DNA of 64,000 nt from Persicaria tinctoria (Eukaryota > Streptophyta > Magnoliopsida > Caryophyllales > Polygonaceae). Under the pieces are notes generated by a model. The model was not told the DNA's origin. It did no database searches and worked only from the letters and a program-made list of their open reading frames with translations. The DNA lies in assembly GCA_037127255.1 (NCBI GenBank), contig JBANSL010000004.1:76846127-76910126 (forward strand), in the 5' to 3' direction. The translations under genes were made by a program, and so were the position numbers. Shown here piece after piece: positions 1 to 11,200 of this stretch (position 1 is the stretch's first letter; each line of letters begins with the position of its first letter).

Positions 1-39
1 AAGATGTGAGAAATCTCAAATTCAGAGAAAAAAAGGAGA

Positions 40-345
40 GATAATAGAGAGTCAGATAAGATCATTTCAATCTCACCCAAGCAAGAGCTCCCAATCCTAA
101 GACTGTTAATGATACTAAAATTATCATGTTCAATGCTAATATATTTGATATTAAGGTATGAGGCTTTTAAGATGCCTCTCCATAAGCCAAAACCTTTAGC
201 GCCCAGGACGGAGGAGAGGGGCGAGGTTCCGGCTTCAGTGAAGAGGATGGAGTCGTTATCATCCCGAATGATGAAGTCATAGGTTTTGTTGCCAGTGGGG
301 AGATAACACCATCAAAGTTGATTTTGCACCACTCTGGCCGAGGCT
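40..345 (-). pseudogene. LINE RNase H-like (RVT_3) fragment
   Basis: On the minus strand two overlapping frames read like the C-terminal RNase H domain of plant L1-type LINEs. One holds 'KINFDGV' near 330-315. After a frame change, 'YDFIIRDDND' and 'FTEAGTSPLSSVLGAKGFGLW' sections continue to about position 60. This matches the usual order of RVT_3 (strand with NxDG, then IIRDxxG, then an acidic helix). The usual catalytic 'EA/EAxA' helix is not clean and at least one frameshift is present. No RT domain lies alongside, so it is an isolated remnant. It could instead be a domesticated RNase H-like gene fragment, but the frameshift argues for decay. Confidence 0.5.
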
Positions 346-781
346 TAGACTAAAATTAAAGCAGCGCTTTCTGGAGGCCTTACGAGCAGCCAAGGTTGGT
401 TTGGGTGAACACAAGGTGAGGTCTTGATCGAGTTCTTTGGATTTATTCCTCATACATGTATTTTTAAGGATGACAAAGACTATATAAAGTATCAATGTTT
501 AAAAATAATTTCATACTTATAAGTAGGAAGCATAGGGAGTATCTTCTAACCTATCAACTAAAGTTACTAAATACCTTACTAACTTATCAAAAATTATAAT
601 AATTTAATTTGACATATATTTTACATATCTACCCTATCATCTTTGTGTTACCAAATATAGAACCTAACAATTTAATTTGTAAAGCTTCTTAAAAATATAT
701 TTACCATTTCAAAGAAAAAAAAACTTCAACTGAACAATGGGTTTTAGCTAGCCCGTGCCTCCCAGTGTAAATATAGACCTG
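346..781. other. AT-rich stretch without recognisable gene
   Basis: AT-rich sequence with many A/T runs and no convincing coding frame, RNA gene or transposon terminus. Confidence 0.5.
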
Positions 782-782
782 A

Positions 783-795
783 AAACTTTTATTAC

Positions 796-835
<40 letters not shown>

Positions 836-843
836 TAATTACT
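783..843. repeat. (TTA)n microsatellite
   Basis: About a dozen uninterrupted TTA triplets, then TTAATTAATTA. On the minus strand this is a (TAA)n tract directly downstream of the nuclease-like fragment at 847-1660. That would suit a 3' tail of a non-LTR retroelement, but this is inference from position only. A second short TTA tract lies at 1634-1660 on the other side. Confidence 0.85.
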
Positions 844-846
844 TTT

Positions 847-1660
847 AAATCACACTACAAGAAATTAGTGGGCAACCGAGATACAATCTGGGCTCCCACC
901 CCTTAGCAATAGCAAAACTAAGTCTAGTAAAAATATAGGTTGCAGCACGGGCTCCGGCATCCTGAGACACCGAGAATTTCTGGATCCGCTTCAGCAAAGC
1001 AACAACATTCGTATCCAGCTCCCTCAACGAAGAGAAAGAGAAGGGTAAGAAACCATAACCAACCGTCGTGCACAAATCTCAATACTTGACACACTTACGC
1101 TGAGCAGTATCAACCACAACACGACCAGGCACAAAGTCAAGACATCCCAGACTGGGTCAAAGGGGAGGACCCTGTCAGATCGACACACACGTCTCGCCCC
1201 TTGTCCCAAGAATAAAAGAGCAAATTCGCCGACCGCATGGACTTATCATGCCCATCAACCAAACCGATATCAACCTCCTTACCGACAGAAATCCCGGACC
1301 TGTAGCAAATATCATTTAAGGTGTCGCGAACGAGGTTGTGGCGATGTTTAATGCCCACAATATCCGCACAAGACACAACATGATCACCATATACATCACC
1401 ATCAAAGGTCCGAGAGCAAGCGGGACAAGGCCTAGACACCATGAACAACGGAACACCCAATCGTTAGCTAAGCACACTCCGATAGGTACTTCCATTCATA
1501 GTCTGCCCCATCCTAGAAATAGAAACTGCACGCAACCAATCAGAGGAGTGAGCATCCTGCTGAGACTTCCATAATGCCACCTGTCGCGGAGTCAAGCAGA
1601 AAGCAGAGCCCGATTCAGCAGCAACCTTTGCGAAATATATTATTATTATTATTATTATCA
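847..1660 (-). pseudogene. Decayed nuclease-like C-terminal domain of a plant non-LTR retroelement-type protein
   Basis: Read on the minus strand, three frames together give a protein tail of about 270 residues. It has 'DWLRAVSIS.MGQTMNG', a Cys/His cluster 'CPACSRTFDGDVYGDHVVSC' followed by 'GIKHRHNLVRDTL' (C-x2-C..H..C..H), then 'VDLTGSSPLT' and a last part with 'GFLPFSFSSLREL' and 'ALLKRI.KFSV'. The CCHC-like cluster followed by an acidic 'xD..VDLT' stretch resembles the restriction-like endonuclease arrangement in R2-type retroelements and a common family of plant 'reverse-transcriptase-like' hypothetical proteins. No RT motif is present here. In-frame stops and at least two frame changes show that it is dead. 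The exact family name is inferred. Confidence 0.5.
853..866 (+). other. CACTA-like terminal motif
   Basis: The sequence CACTACAAGAAATT resembles the terminal inverted repeat of plant CACTA transposons. I found no matching opposite end or 3-bp duplication, and the motif overlaps the end of the nuclease-like fragment, so it may be chance or a lone remnant. Confidence 0.3.
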
Positions 1661-2400
1661 TTATTTGGTGAACAAACTTTTATTATTATTATTATTTGGA
1701 AAAAAAGGATTTAAGCTTTTTTTTCTGTCTCGTTTTGGAAAGAAAACAAAGCAAAGATCCCTTCACCCCGAAATCGGAAACACAATGAGGAGAGAGAAAC
1801 GAAGAGGGACATAGCACCGCCGCCGCGTGCAACCCGAAAACCCTAACGAGCCCTCAGTGGAGCCGCCTAAGAGAACTCAGAAATCGGTCAAATCCAAACG
1901 TTTGTAGCTACGAAAAAGTATTAAGCAATCCAAGTCTTGAGACAGGAATCTACAAAATCTAAAAAAGCATAACAATGTTTGTGAAAGGAAAGATGGTTTT
2001 GAGGAAAGAAGATGGAGAACAACCCATCATAAAGGGCGAATCAAGAGGACAGATACAACTGTTGTTAACAAAGAAGACATGGTGGTCGAGATTGGATTTC
2101 TTTTCCGTGGTCGGAAATATCAAGCTCAATCCTTCCTATGGCTCCCTCTGACGTTTTTTAGAACTTTCCGGAAATATCAAGCCCAATCCTTCCCATACCT
2201 CTCTTCGGTCATTATTGTTAGATATTTTAGAACTTAGCACGATAATTAAGAAAAATGTCACTTTTATAAAGCTCTTCATATTAATTACACTTCAGACTTT
2301 TACATTTGTCTTTAATCACACTAACCAATATGAAGTACATTAGTTGATGATAAATAAAAAAATTATTTAAAGAAGCAAATCTCCATTACTATAAATGTGG
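1661..2400. other. No recognised gene; short tandem duplication
   Basis: No convincing gene. A roughly 65-bp imperfect tandem duplication is visible at about 2110-2205, marked by the repeated string ggaaatatcaag followed by tcaatcctt-type sequence. The 1740-1870 part is purine-rich and GC-richer and looks like an untranslated leader, but I cannot tie it to a coding exon. Confidence 0.4.
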
Positions 2401-2560
2401 GGGGAGAAGTAGCCAACTTGTTATATCCACCCTCCATCTTAGGAGTTATCTACGACCCAATTTGGCCAATTTTAGCACAACCCAAAAAGTTACTGTTCAC
2501 TCCTACTATAACCATTGATTGTTAGTGAACTGATCTGACGAACGGTTGAGGACTCTCTTC

Positions 2561-2568
2561 ATATAAAA
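2561..2568 (+). promoter_or_regulatory. Probable TATA box of the disrupted gene
   Basis: ATATAAAA lies about 290 bp upstream of the transposon insertion point at 2857. It is followed by a CT-rich stretch (2650-2700) typical of plant 5' leaders. If the 16.5-kb insertion is removed, the leader continues at 19363 and reaches the first ATG at 19430. Assignment as promoter is inferred from spacing and composition. Confidence 0.45.
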
Positions 2569-2851
2569 GGTCTTAATTACCCCTGAGAGTTTCAATTTAA
2601 AAATGTTTATTTTTTTGTTTGAATGCCCTTTCAGTAATTTCATCTAATTCCTACACCCTCTCTCTGTGTCTTCGTAGTCTTCTTTCCATTTTCCCATTTG
2701 CAAGGAGAAACCTATCTCCATGGGTGAAGAATGAAGACTCATATGGATTTCATCAAATCAAACGTTCGAAATTAATCCCAATGACCAAGCAAAGGGTTTC
2801 AGGTCCATCCGTTGCCTAGGCTCCGCTCTATAATTCATCTTATTGTTCTTC

Positions 2852-2856
2852 GTCTT
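2852..2856. repeat. Target site duplication, left (gtctt)
   Basis: The 5-bp gtctt immediately before the left LTR is repeated at 19363-19367 right after the right LTR. This is the length expected from copia integrase and fixes the element borders. Confidence 0.9.
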
Positions 2857-3666
2857 TGTAGAATCCAATCAAACGAGGAAAGGATATGCGGAATATAAGG
2901 AACGACTTCAGATTATCATCAACGAGTAATAATCAAAGGATTCGAAACAAGTAAAGCGAGAAACAGAATGTAAGACACAAGCAATTGTTTACGCAGTTCG
3001 GGTATTTCACCTACATCTGCGGGGCCTCGAGAGTCAGGCCCTAAATCCACTAAATATGAATAAGGAGTTACATCCAGGGGCAATGTCAAGAGGCATACAA
3101 ACACAAGCAAGCTTACAATCTGCAGAAACCACTAAACTAGAACCCTATAAAGAAGAAAAGAAGAGGAACTCCCTTTCCAAGACGACGACGACTTCAGAGA
3201 GGATCTTTGAAGTCGGAGATCCACACAACTCCTTTAGATCCACCAGCAGACGAGCCCCCAAATACCAGAAGCTTCATCGACCACCACCAGAAGACCTTGG
3301 ATGAGTGATGACGAAGCAGTAAATGAAGAAACCCTAGAAATGGCCTCGGAGAGCAGCTTCCTTTGTGTGAAGAGGAGAGCGGCTTTTGGAACAGTGGAAC
3401 TCATCTAGGGTTTTAGCCAGAAGAGAGTATATATAATACTCCTTGGAACCAAAACGCAGAGCATCGTCAGTGACAAGGGCCTCCAGCTAGGGTTAGTGAG
3501 ATTGGGCTTTAGGCTTACTCAAGATAGGGCCCTTTAGGGTTGGATCAAAGCCCAAACCATAAAGACCAGCTGATCTTGGTTTCCTATTTAGCCCATCACA
3601 CTTACAACCCAAAGTGTTCAGCAAATTGTACAAGCTGTTAAAACTTATGAAAGTACACCATCTACA
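2857..3666 (-). repeat. 3' LTR of copia-1
   Basis: 810 bp beginning TGTAGAATCC and ending ATCTACA on the plus strand, so the inverted tips are TGTAGA/TCTACA. It matches 18554-19362 almost base for base. Visible differences include about 2912-2917, one extra base near 3238 and one substitution near 3341. Confidence 0.93.
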
Positions 3667-3678
3667 ATTGCCCCCTGT
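3667..3678 (-). other. Polypurine tract of copia-1
   Basis: On the minus strand ACAGGGGGCAAT directly precedes the 3' LTR, as expected of the plus-strand primer of an LTR retrotransposon. Confidence 0.75.
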
Positions 3679-3769
3679 AATTTCGTAAGTTTACAATGAA
3701 TAACATGCAAACAATTTAGCAGGATTTAGAGTCTCTGGGTCCGTCCTCGACCCTAGCCCATTTAAGGGC

Positions 3770-3992
3770 TTAAGTCATATCTTTGATATGAAGATAGTCT
3801 CTGCAAAACAAAAACTTGTTAGCAGAGACAATTTTGGTGCCAAAGTCAGCTGGGTTCAAGTCCCCAACAACCTTCTGTATGAGGATGACCTTCTTCTCCA
3901 CCTTCTTCCTGATGAAGTGGAAACGAACGTCAATGTGTTTGGTGCGCTCATGGTACATGGGATCTTTACAGAGATAGATAGCACTTTGGCTG
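3770..3992 (-). pseudogene. copia-1 RNase H C-terminal part, separated by the gypsy insertion
   Basis: The minus-strand frame contains 'MYHERTKHIDVRFHF', 'VGDLNPADFGTK' and 'FLFCRDYL', ending in a stop at 3770. These are the last conserved blocks of copia RNase H (ERTKHIDV.. and ADxxTK). The upstream part of the domain lies at 14397-14970. The join is interrupted exactly at the ggctg target site (3988-3992 and 14397-14401), and the frame is continuous across the site if the insert is ignored. Confidence 0.9.
3988..3992. repeat. Target site duplication of nested gypsy element (ggctg)
   Basis: ggctg at 3988-3992, again at 5913-5917 directly after the left LTR, and again at 14397-14401 after the right LTR. 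Three copies instead of two reflect the later rearrangement on the left side. Confidence 0.88.
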
Positions 3993-5912
3993 TGTTGTTG
4001 CAGGAGTAAGTCAAGTATGGAATAACATATAGTTCAGAACGACTCCCCTGTCTCAGCAAATAAATACAAGACTTCCTCCCGTTGTAGTAAGAGAAAGTCA
4101 GGATCGAATCCACGAGGAAGCACGTCAGCAGTTCTCAGGTAGCTATCAGATTCTCACAACAGCAGCAGAAAAGGAATAGAAACAAACACCGAAGCAGAAA
4201 CAAATAATCCCGGCAAGGGCAACTAAAATAAAAGTAAATAACAAAAAGTAAAGCAAAGCAGATAACTCGATCTCGACAAGGCAGGAACTCGAGATCGACA
4301 AAGATCTTGTCGACACAGCAAGCAAATCGACAACAGTAAGTAACTTGACCAAAGTACTCGACCAAGCTTGTCGACACAAGTCCTCGACACAGAAGCAGAT
4401 CAACAAAACAGAAAGAAAAGAATCAGATCTCGACAAGAAAGAACTCGACGTCGACAAGTGTTGTCGATATCGATAAGTTCCTCGAAGTTGATAAGAACAG
4501 AAAACTAAATGCAAATGCTTTCGGACACAGAAACGAATGAAAACACGGAATTAATTAATAAACTAAAGACTTCCAAGACTAGGGTTTCAACACCTCAACG
4601 ATAACCATGCAAAGTAACACATAAAGGCATAAAAGATCATGCTTTCCATCTAAATAACTCTCGTTATTAACAAATAGGAATATAGAGGCTTTCGCATAAA
4701 CCCTAATTGTTACTAACCCTTTTCACATAATTAATCCATGTTGCATTAAGATCACTTTCGCTTCAATAACACAAACAAGGATCACCTTCAACTCTCGCAA
4801 AAGAATCATGCTCATAGGGATAGAAGACAAATCGCACAAAAGATCTGACCTTTATCGCGTTATCTCACATGGCCACCGTCGGGCTCACCCTAGCCCCAGA
4901 AGTGGGTGGACTACTCGCTCTTCATTGCAATCGCAGACATTGAATTGATGAAAGAAACTTGCATTAAACTAAATCCAAAGCCTTTACAATTCTGGCAATC
5001 AACTTTCGCAAACCGCCAAAACCTTAAAAACCTCAAACTCCTAAACTGTATCTGAATGGAACTAACTACTTCTCTTCGAAATTGGATCTGAATTGGAATG
5101 AATGAAAAACCAGCCCCATGGGCTTTATTTATAGTGCTCAAATCCCGCTAATCTAGGATAGAACATCTATATCTATATCTAAAAACTATATCTAAAAGCT
5201 TAATGATAAATAAATAACATAATGGAATTAAATAAACTAGATAGACTAGGATTATATCTAATGTGTGGACATCTTCTTTGGTCTTGATAGATCTTGATAG
5301 ATTCGGATAGAATTCGTCGAATCTTCGCTTGCAAGCAATCTCCCGCTCGGACTTCTTCTCGATCTCGGATTCCGGAGCTGCTCGACAAATCTTCTCGACA
5401 TGTCTCCTCGACATCGACAAAAGTTGTCGATGTCTAGAAGTTTCTTCGTCTGGTGCTCGTGCTCGATGTCTAGAACACATGTCGAGTTGGTGACTTGTCG
5501 ATGTCGACAACTTTCCTCGACATCGAGTAGATTTCTCAGCTTCCGGCTCTGTTCGTAAAACGCACTTTCCTGCTGCCTCGGTTTTCGGATTGACGCATAT
5601 AACCATGCGTTGGAAAGCTCTTTCCAAGGGCTACAACACTCATGAAGACATCACAGCCTGATTCAGAATGATGAAAGCCGGAAATTGGCCTTCTCTCCAG
5701 CTGCACCATTCTTGGCTTCTCCATAAGTTTCCTTTAAGCTCCAAAATGCGTCTGATTTCTGCGAAATATAACCAAAACTTGTGTAGACCTCCATATATAA
5801 CAACTAAGCATAAACTACACATATTTTGTATCATTCAAGCCCAAATGCATGAAATGTACGCAGAAATCGATATAAAAGGAAGTGTAAAACATGGCAAATT
5901 AGGCTCACAACA
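3993..5912 (-). repeat. Complete LTR of gypsy-1 (left, solo-like)
   Basis: 1,920 bp, the same length as the right LTR at 12477-14396. It is flanked on both sides by ggctg and followed by copia-1 sequence, so on its own it has the structure of a solo LTR. It carries clusters of TCGACATCGAC-type short repeats at 4264-4480 and 5393-5530, also found in the coding part of the element. Confidence 0.92.
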
Positions 5913-6304
5913 GGCTGTCAATGTTCAAGACAGTCTTATAGTTCTTTCTTTGAATTTCCCTCAAAATTCCCTGTAACCATATGGCTTCCTTGCAAGCTTC
6001 AGTGACAGCTATGTATTCAGCTTTGGTTGAAGATAAAGCCACTATTGGTTGCTGTTGTGATTTCCAAGATATGCAGTTTCCAGCCCAAGTGAAGACATAG
6101 GAAGTAGTAGACTTCCTATTGTCCTTGTTCCCTGCATAATCTGCATCAACAAATCCAGACAGTCCACGGCTAGAATCGTGTTTAGAGTACATGAGACCAA
6201 GATTTAAAGACCCTGCAATATATTTCAAAAGATATTTCATGGCTATCCAATGCCTCTCAGCAGGGTTAGACATGTGCCTGCTAAGAGCACTCATATCAAA
6301 GGAG
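5913..6304 (-). pseudogene. Duplicated fragment of copia-1 RT/RNase H
   Basis: 392 bp nearly identical to 14397-14788, in the same orientation. The minus-strand frame has 'RHMSNPAERHWIAMKYLLKY', 'FVDADYAGN' and 'ALSSTKAEYIAVTEA', i.e. the start of copia RNase H with the DADxAG and SSxxAEY motifs. It sits between a complete gypsy LTR and a partial one. The right border joins LTR sequence at a 1-2 bp microhomology (ag), pointing to illegitimate recombination. Confidence 0.9.
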
Positions 6305-6599
6305 CTCTTTCCAAGGGCTACAACTATCATGAAGACATCACAGCCTGATTCAGAATGATGAAAGCCAGAAATTGGCCTTCTCTCCAGCTGCACCATTCTT
6401 GGCTTCTCCATAAGTTTCCTTTAAACTCCAAAATGCGTCTGATTTCTGCGAAATATAACCAAAACTTGTGTAGACCTCCATATATAACAACTAAGCATAA
6501 ACTACACATATTTTGTATCATTCAAGCCCAAATGCATGAAATGTACGCAGAAGTCGATATAAAAGGAAGTGTAAAACATGGCAAATTAGGCTCACAACA
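6304..6599 (-). repeat. Partial 3' LTR of gypsy-1
   Basis: About 295 bp matching 5618-5912, i.e. the first part of the LTR in element orientation. It ends in CTCACAACA and abuts the internal polypurine tract at 6600, so this is the true 3' LTR of the internal region, shortened by the rearrangement. Confidence 0.88.
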
Positions 6600-8219
6600 A
6601 ACACCCCATACTTAAGCTTGCTTGTCCTCAAGCAATACTTTTAATTGTCATTCAGGGGAAGAAATCAATACTCTCAACATCTTAGATTCATTCTCATATA
6701 ACCCTGCAATCGATTACCATCCTCGAAAAGGTACTAGTGTCACAGATTCATGCATGTGCAAATATACAAAAGCAACATCTACTCACAAAAGGAGGTTTAT
6801 GCACAAACATTCATAAGTGACAAAGCATTGATAATCAAGAAGACTTTAATTTAAGCTCATGAAGGAGTAGATTGGTAAAAGGCTAAAGGTGGGCAATTTT
6901 TGGCAATGTGGTGCTTTTATGATCCAGGGAAATGGAGTACTTTCCAAACCTTGAATTTCATTCCACATTCCTTTTCCATTTGATTCATCACCTTTCATAT
7001 TGCTCTCTTTTCAATAATAATGCTTTTACCTCTCTAACCTCAGCACTGCCTTCTCGCGAGTCGCAAACATGGGTGTCATGAATGACCCCGGATACTTAGT
7101 GCGTCAGACTCCTCACAATGTGTCCCATCTCTCCAAACTATTATCTCAGAGAGCAGGGTCAATCTACCTTTATCTCCTGAGGTGATTGGATTTTCTTTCA
7201 CTCATTAAATTTTCCATATATTTCAAACAATTTCCCTCCAAACTCCAATAATGATAACAACAACACAAACACCATATAACATTTCCATAATGTAACATCA
7301 TTCTCAACATAATCCCCGGATAAGGTAAAGAATGGCAAATATTTAGATCATGTGGAGAAATATTTGAAATAAGGCATATTATGGCTTTTGTGATGCATAA
7401 GCATGGGTAAGGCTAGGATATAAACAATATGAGCATTATATGGAAATATAAAGTCCTCCATCATCTTATCATGCAACATGTCAAAAGCAACTTCAAATTT
7501 TACCTCCTTTCATGGTTTTCAAGAAATAATGCACTTCATTGTGACTTCCCTTTACTAGGCAATTTCATGCTATATCTCTAATGAATCCAATTTTGCATCG
7601 TCGAGTCCAATATAAGCTTCCATGACATTATTCAAAAATTTCAATGGGGGTCATTTTTCTCAAATTTTGGAAAACATGCATATATGCACATAAATCAATA
7701 ATGCATTCCAAAATAGCCATGTAGCAATTCTAAGAAATAAACCTTAAAAATGCACACATAATGTTAAATAAAGAAACTATGCATGCAGTAAGTCCTTCCC
7801 CCACCCCATACTTAAACATTACAGTGTCCTCACTGTATAAAAAACAAGGGAAGAGAAAGGAACTCACAAGACAGGTGTGCAGAACGTCGAAAAATCAAGC
7901 GAAGAAGGTGCTGCAGTGTTTGTCGATCTCGACATAGTTGTTCGATCTCGAGAAGTTCCTCGATGTCGACAACATCTCCTCGACATCTTGCTCGATGTGG
8001 TTTGTCGATGTCGAGTTCTTTTCCTCATGTCGACAAGACTGTAGCTTCTTCATACCTGCAAGATTCGTTAGAAAAGAAATAGCCACAATAGTATAATCCT
8101 AACAACAATGTCCAAAACCTAAAGCAAACAAAACAATCAATGTCCAAAAAGTCTTAAAATAAATGTCTATTTACAAGCTTTAGATTTTATAGTCGCTAGG
8201 CCGACTTTCTCCGTTAAGC
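6600..8219 (-). other. Non-coding 3' internal region of gypsy-1 with two polypurine-type motifs
   Basis: No coding frame of note. On the minus strand TATGGGGTGTT (about 6600-6610) borders the LTR as the polypurine tract, preceded by a GAGGACAAGCAAGC-type motif. A second, similar block lies at about 7798-7835 (GAGGACACTGTAATG then TATGGGGTGGGGG). This GAGGACA..TTTAAG..GGGG signature is common downstream of pol in Athila/Tat elements. A cluster of TCGATGTCGA-type repeats lies at 7918-8033. Confidence 0.6.
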
Positions 8220-11200
8220 TCAAGGTGGCATCTGCAGTGCCCATGTAGCTTGGGCCTCAAATAAGACTCCATTCTTGTCCCTTAGCTGGATCCCTCCTGA
8301 ATGGATCTTGTTCACCGTGAATGGTCCCATCTTCTTCTTATTGAATTTGTTAGGAAACCAATGATACTTTGATTTAGCGACATAGACCATGTCTCCTACT
8401 TCGTATTTCTTTGGATCGTCATCGGAAATCCTGCATAAGCGCACATACCAAGGCAAACCTCTCCCATGTATAGATAAATCATTAATTGAAATCGGAGACG
8501 AAAGATTCATACCTTGGCTTACCTTCGCAGAATCAGACTCGGGAACCACTGGATCTTGTCGACATCGAGTAACATTACCCGATATCGATGAGTTTTCTGC
8601 TTCTGGTGGTGGTGTGCTCGATGAGGGAGAAATCGAGGAAACCCCAATCTTGTCGACATCGACAAGATTTGTCGATGTCGAGGAGTTACTGCCATCAGGT
8701 GGAGCTCTCGTCGAGGAAGACGGTGTCGAGGACCCCAGGATCTTGTCGATATCGACAAGATTTGTCGATGTCGAGTTGTCCTCAATTCCCTGTGGCTTGC
8801 TCGTCGATGAAGTGGTGGTCGAGGAGATCAGGATCTTGTCGACATCGACAAGATTTGTCGATGTCGAGGACATCTTCTCGATTTCTAGGTGATTGCTCGA
8901 CGATGTTGGTGGAGATTTCTGATCTTTGTCGATGTCGACTAGACTTCTCGATCTCGAGGAGTTTTGGTCGACTACGACCCCACACTTAGCTCCTGTGTTC
9001 TCCTTGAGGATTGCCATGATCTCCTCCACCTGGGCCTCCATGTCTCTCTTTTCCATCTCCTCAGGGGTCATATTCCTGACCTTGGGTTCCCCGCAGGTGA
9101 TGTAGCCAGCTGAGATAGATTTGACCTCTTCCATCGGACCCGTATGCCTTTCAGTTTTGTTGAAGGAATACTCAATTACTTCATCGTTGATGTTGAAGGT
9201 GAGCACTCCTTTCCTTACGCTTATGTTGGCATCCACCGTCGCCAAGAATGGTCTCCCTAGAATAATTGGACAAGAAGGATCTTCTTGCATATCAATAATT
9301 AAGAAATCAGCAGGGACGAAGAATTTACCTACTTGTACTGGGACATTTTCCACCATGCCTGTTGGAATGACCACCGTGTTGTTGGCCATGTATAGTCTAG
9401 CATCCACAGGCTCCAGGGCACCTATCTTAATCTTGGACCAAATTGTTAAAGGCATAATACTAACACTAGCTCCAAGATCACATAGGGCATTAATTTTGTA
9501 TGGACCAAATCCAATAGTTATAGCAAACTTACCTGGATCCGGCCTCTTCTCCAATATGTCCAGATGGCTGCACTCCTCTGTGATTTCCGCCATCGATCGC
9601 TTTTTACTCAGAATCTCCTTTAGGAACTTGACATAGGACGGCATCTCATTAAGAGCTTCTGTGAAGGGGATAGTGACGTTGAGCTTCTGAAGCATCTTGA
9701 TGAAGCGCTGAAACTTTTTCTCCGCAGGGTCCTTAAGAGATTTCGTGGGGAAAGGCAGCTTCTTTTTCTGATTTGGAGCCAGAACAGACGTCGGAGGTGT
9801 TGCAGTCTTATCGACATCGACATGGGACTTCTCGACATCGACAAGCTCCTCGACATCGACAACTTTCCTCGATGTCGAGTTGTTGTTCAGTGCAGAGGTT
9901 GGTCGATCAGAGGAGTTGTCGACATCGACAAGAGGGTCCTCGACATCGACAAGATGTTCGTCGACATCGAGTTGCTGTTCGGCGCTGTCCTGCTGCTTTC
10001 CGACCTCTGGCTCGCGTAGTTGATGTCCGCTCCTAAGCTTTACAGCAGCTATATGTCCAGTAGATTTACCTTTAGGATTAGGTTCAGAGGATCTAGGGAG
10101 TGTGCCTGACTGTCTGAGGATTCCCGCTGCTAGCTGACCAATCTGTGTATCAACTGTTTTCCGCCATGTATCAATTTCCCCAAGCCTAGAGTTGACACCT
10201 TGCATCTGAGTATAGACGGAGTTGAAAGATTGCCTAGTTTCAGCGTGATTCCTCCGCATCTCCTCCAGGACTGTCTGTATATCATCCTTTTTCTGGTCCC
10301 TTTCAGGATGTCCTGGAGCTCTGTAGGGCGGGGGGTTCCTAGGGACTCCCTGGTTCCATTGTGGTTGCTGAAACCGTTGGTCCCCCATATAGCGATTTGG
10401 ACCCCCTGCGTAAGCTGCATCCTCATGATGCTCTGCCATCCTGACTTGCTCTGTGTGTGGGCACTCAGTAGTGGTGTGCCTTTGTGATCCGCATTCTATG
10501 CAAGGCTGGTTGACAGAGAGATACTTCACTTGTTTGAGGAGCTTCTTATTCTGGTCTCTGTAGTATTGCTCCCTAACATCTGGATCGATCTCCTTAGGAG
10601 GCTCATATAGGGGCATGGATGGTGCTGGTCTGGCATATGGGTTCTCCTCATAGGTTGCAGTAGACCCATACTTGTTGTCGTAGGTAGTGAGCTTCTCCAG
10701 TACTCCCCATGCGTCACTTGGCGGCATTGTCAGATACTCGTAGCGAGTATAATGGTTGATTCTGTCCTTAGTGACTTGATCAAGAGAATTGAAGAAGATC
10801 TCTTGAATGACATAGGGTGGCTGTCCATGAGTAGAGCAAGATCGCAGAAGATCCTTGTAGCGTTCCCATGCCTTTGCCAGCGGTTCCCCTTGCTTCTGTT
10901 TGAAGGCGGTGATTTTCTGACGGAGATGTGCTGTTTTGGCAGGTGGGAAGAATTTGTTCAGGAATTCTTGCTCTACTTGGGCCCAGGTTGTAAGTGATCT
11001 TGGTGTCAGCCCTTCCAGCCATTTCAGTGCTGGCCCAGCGAGAGACCAACGAAAAGCTTTCATCTTGACATATTCCAAAGTTGTACCTTCAGCAAGAGTA
11101 CGACACATGTCAGCAAAGTTTGTAATATGTTCAAGAGGACACTCATTAAATCTACCATAAAAGGCATTATTTTTAAGCTCAATAAGAAACTGAGTGCGAA

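Noticed and set aside
4135..4514. Cys/Phe-rich minus-strand open frames of 80-122 codons in the LTR (also 12619-12998)
   Set aside because: They are present in both LTR copies at the same place, without domain or codon signature; LTR sequence, not genes.
8389..8892. 167-codon plus-strand open frame antisense to gypsy gag
   Set aside because: It is a shadow of the TCGACATCGAC repeat region; the repeats are open in several frames on both strands and the minus frame has the gag-protease domains.
8557..8960. Regularly spaced palindromic repeats suggesting a CRISPR-like array
   Set aside because: Plant nuclear DNA, repeats lie inside a retrotransposon ORF, spacers are themselves repeat-derived, and no cas genes are present.
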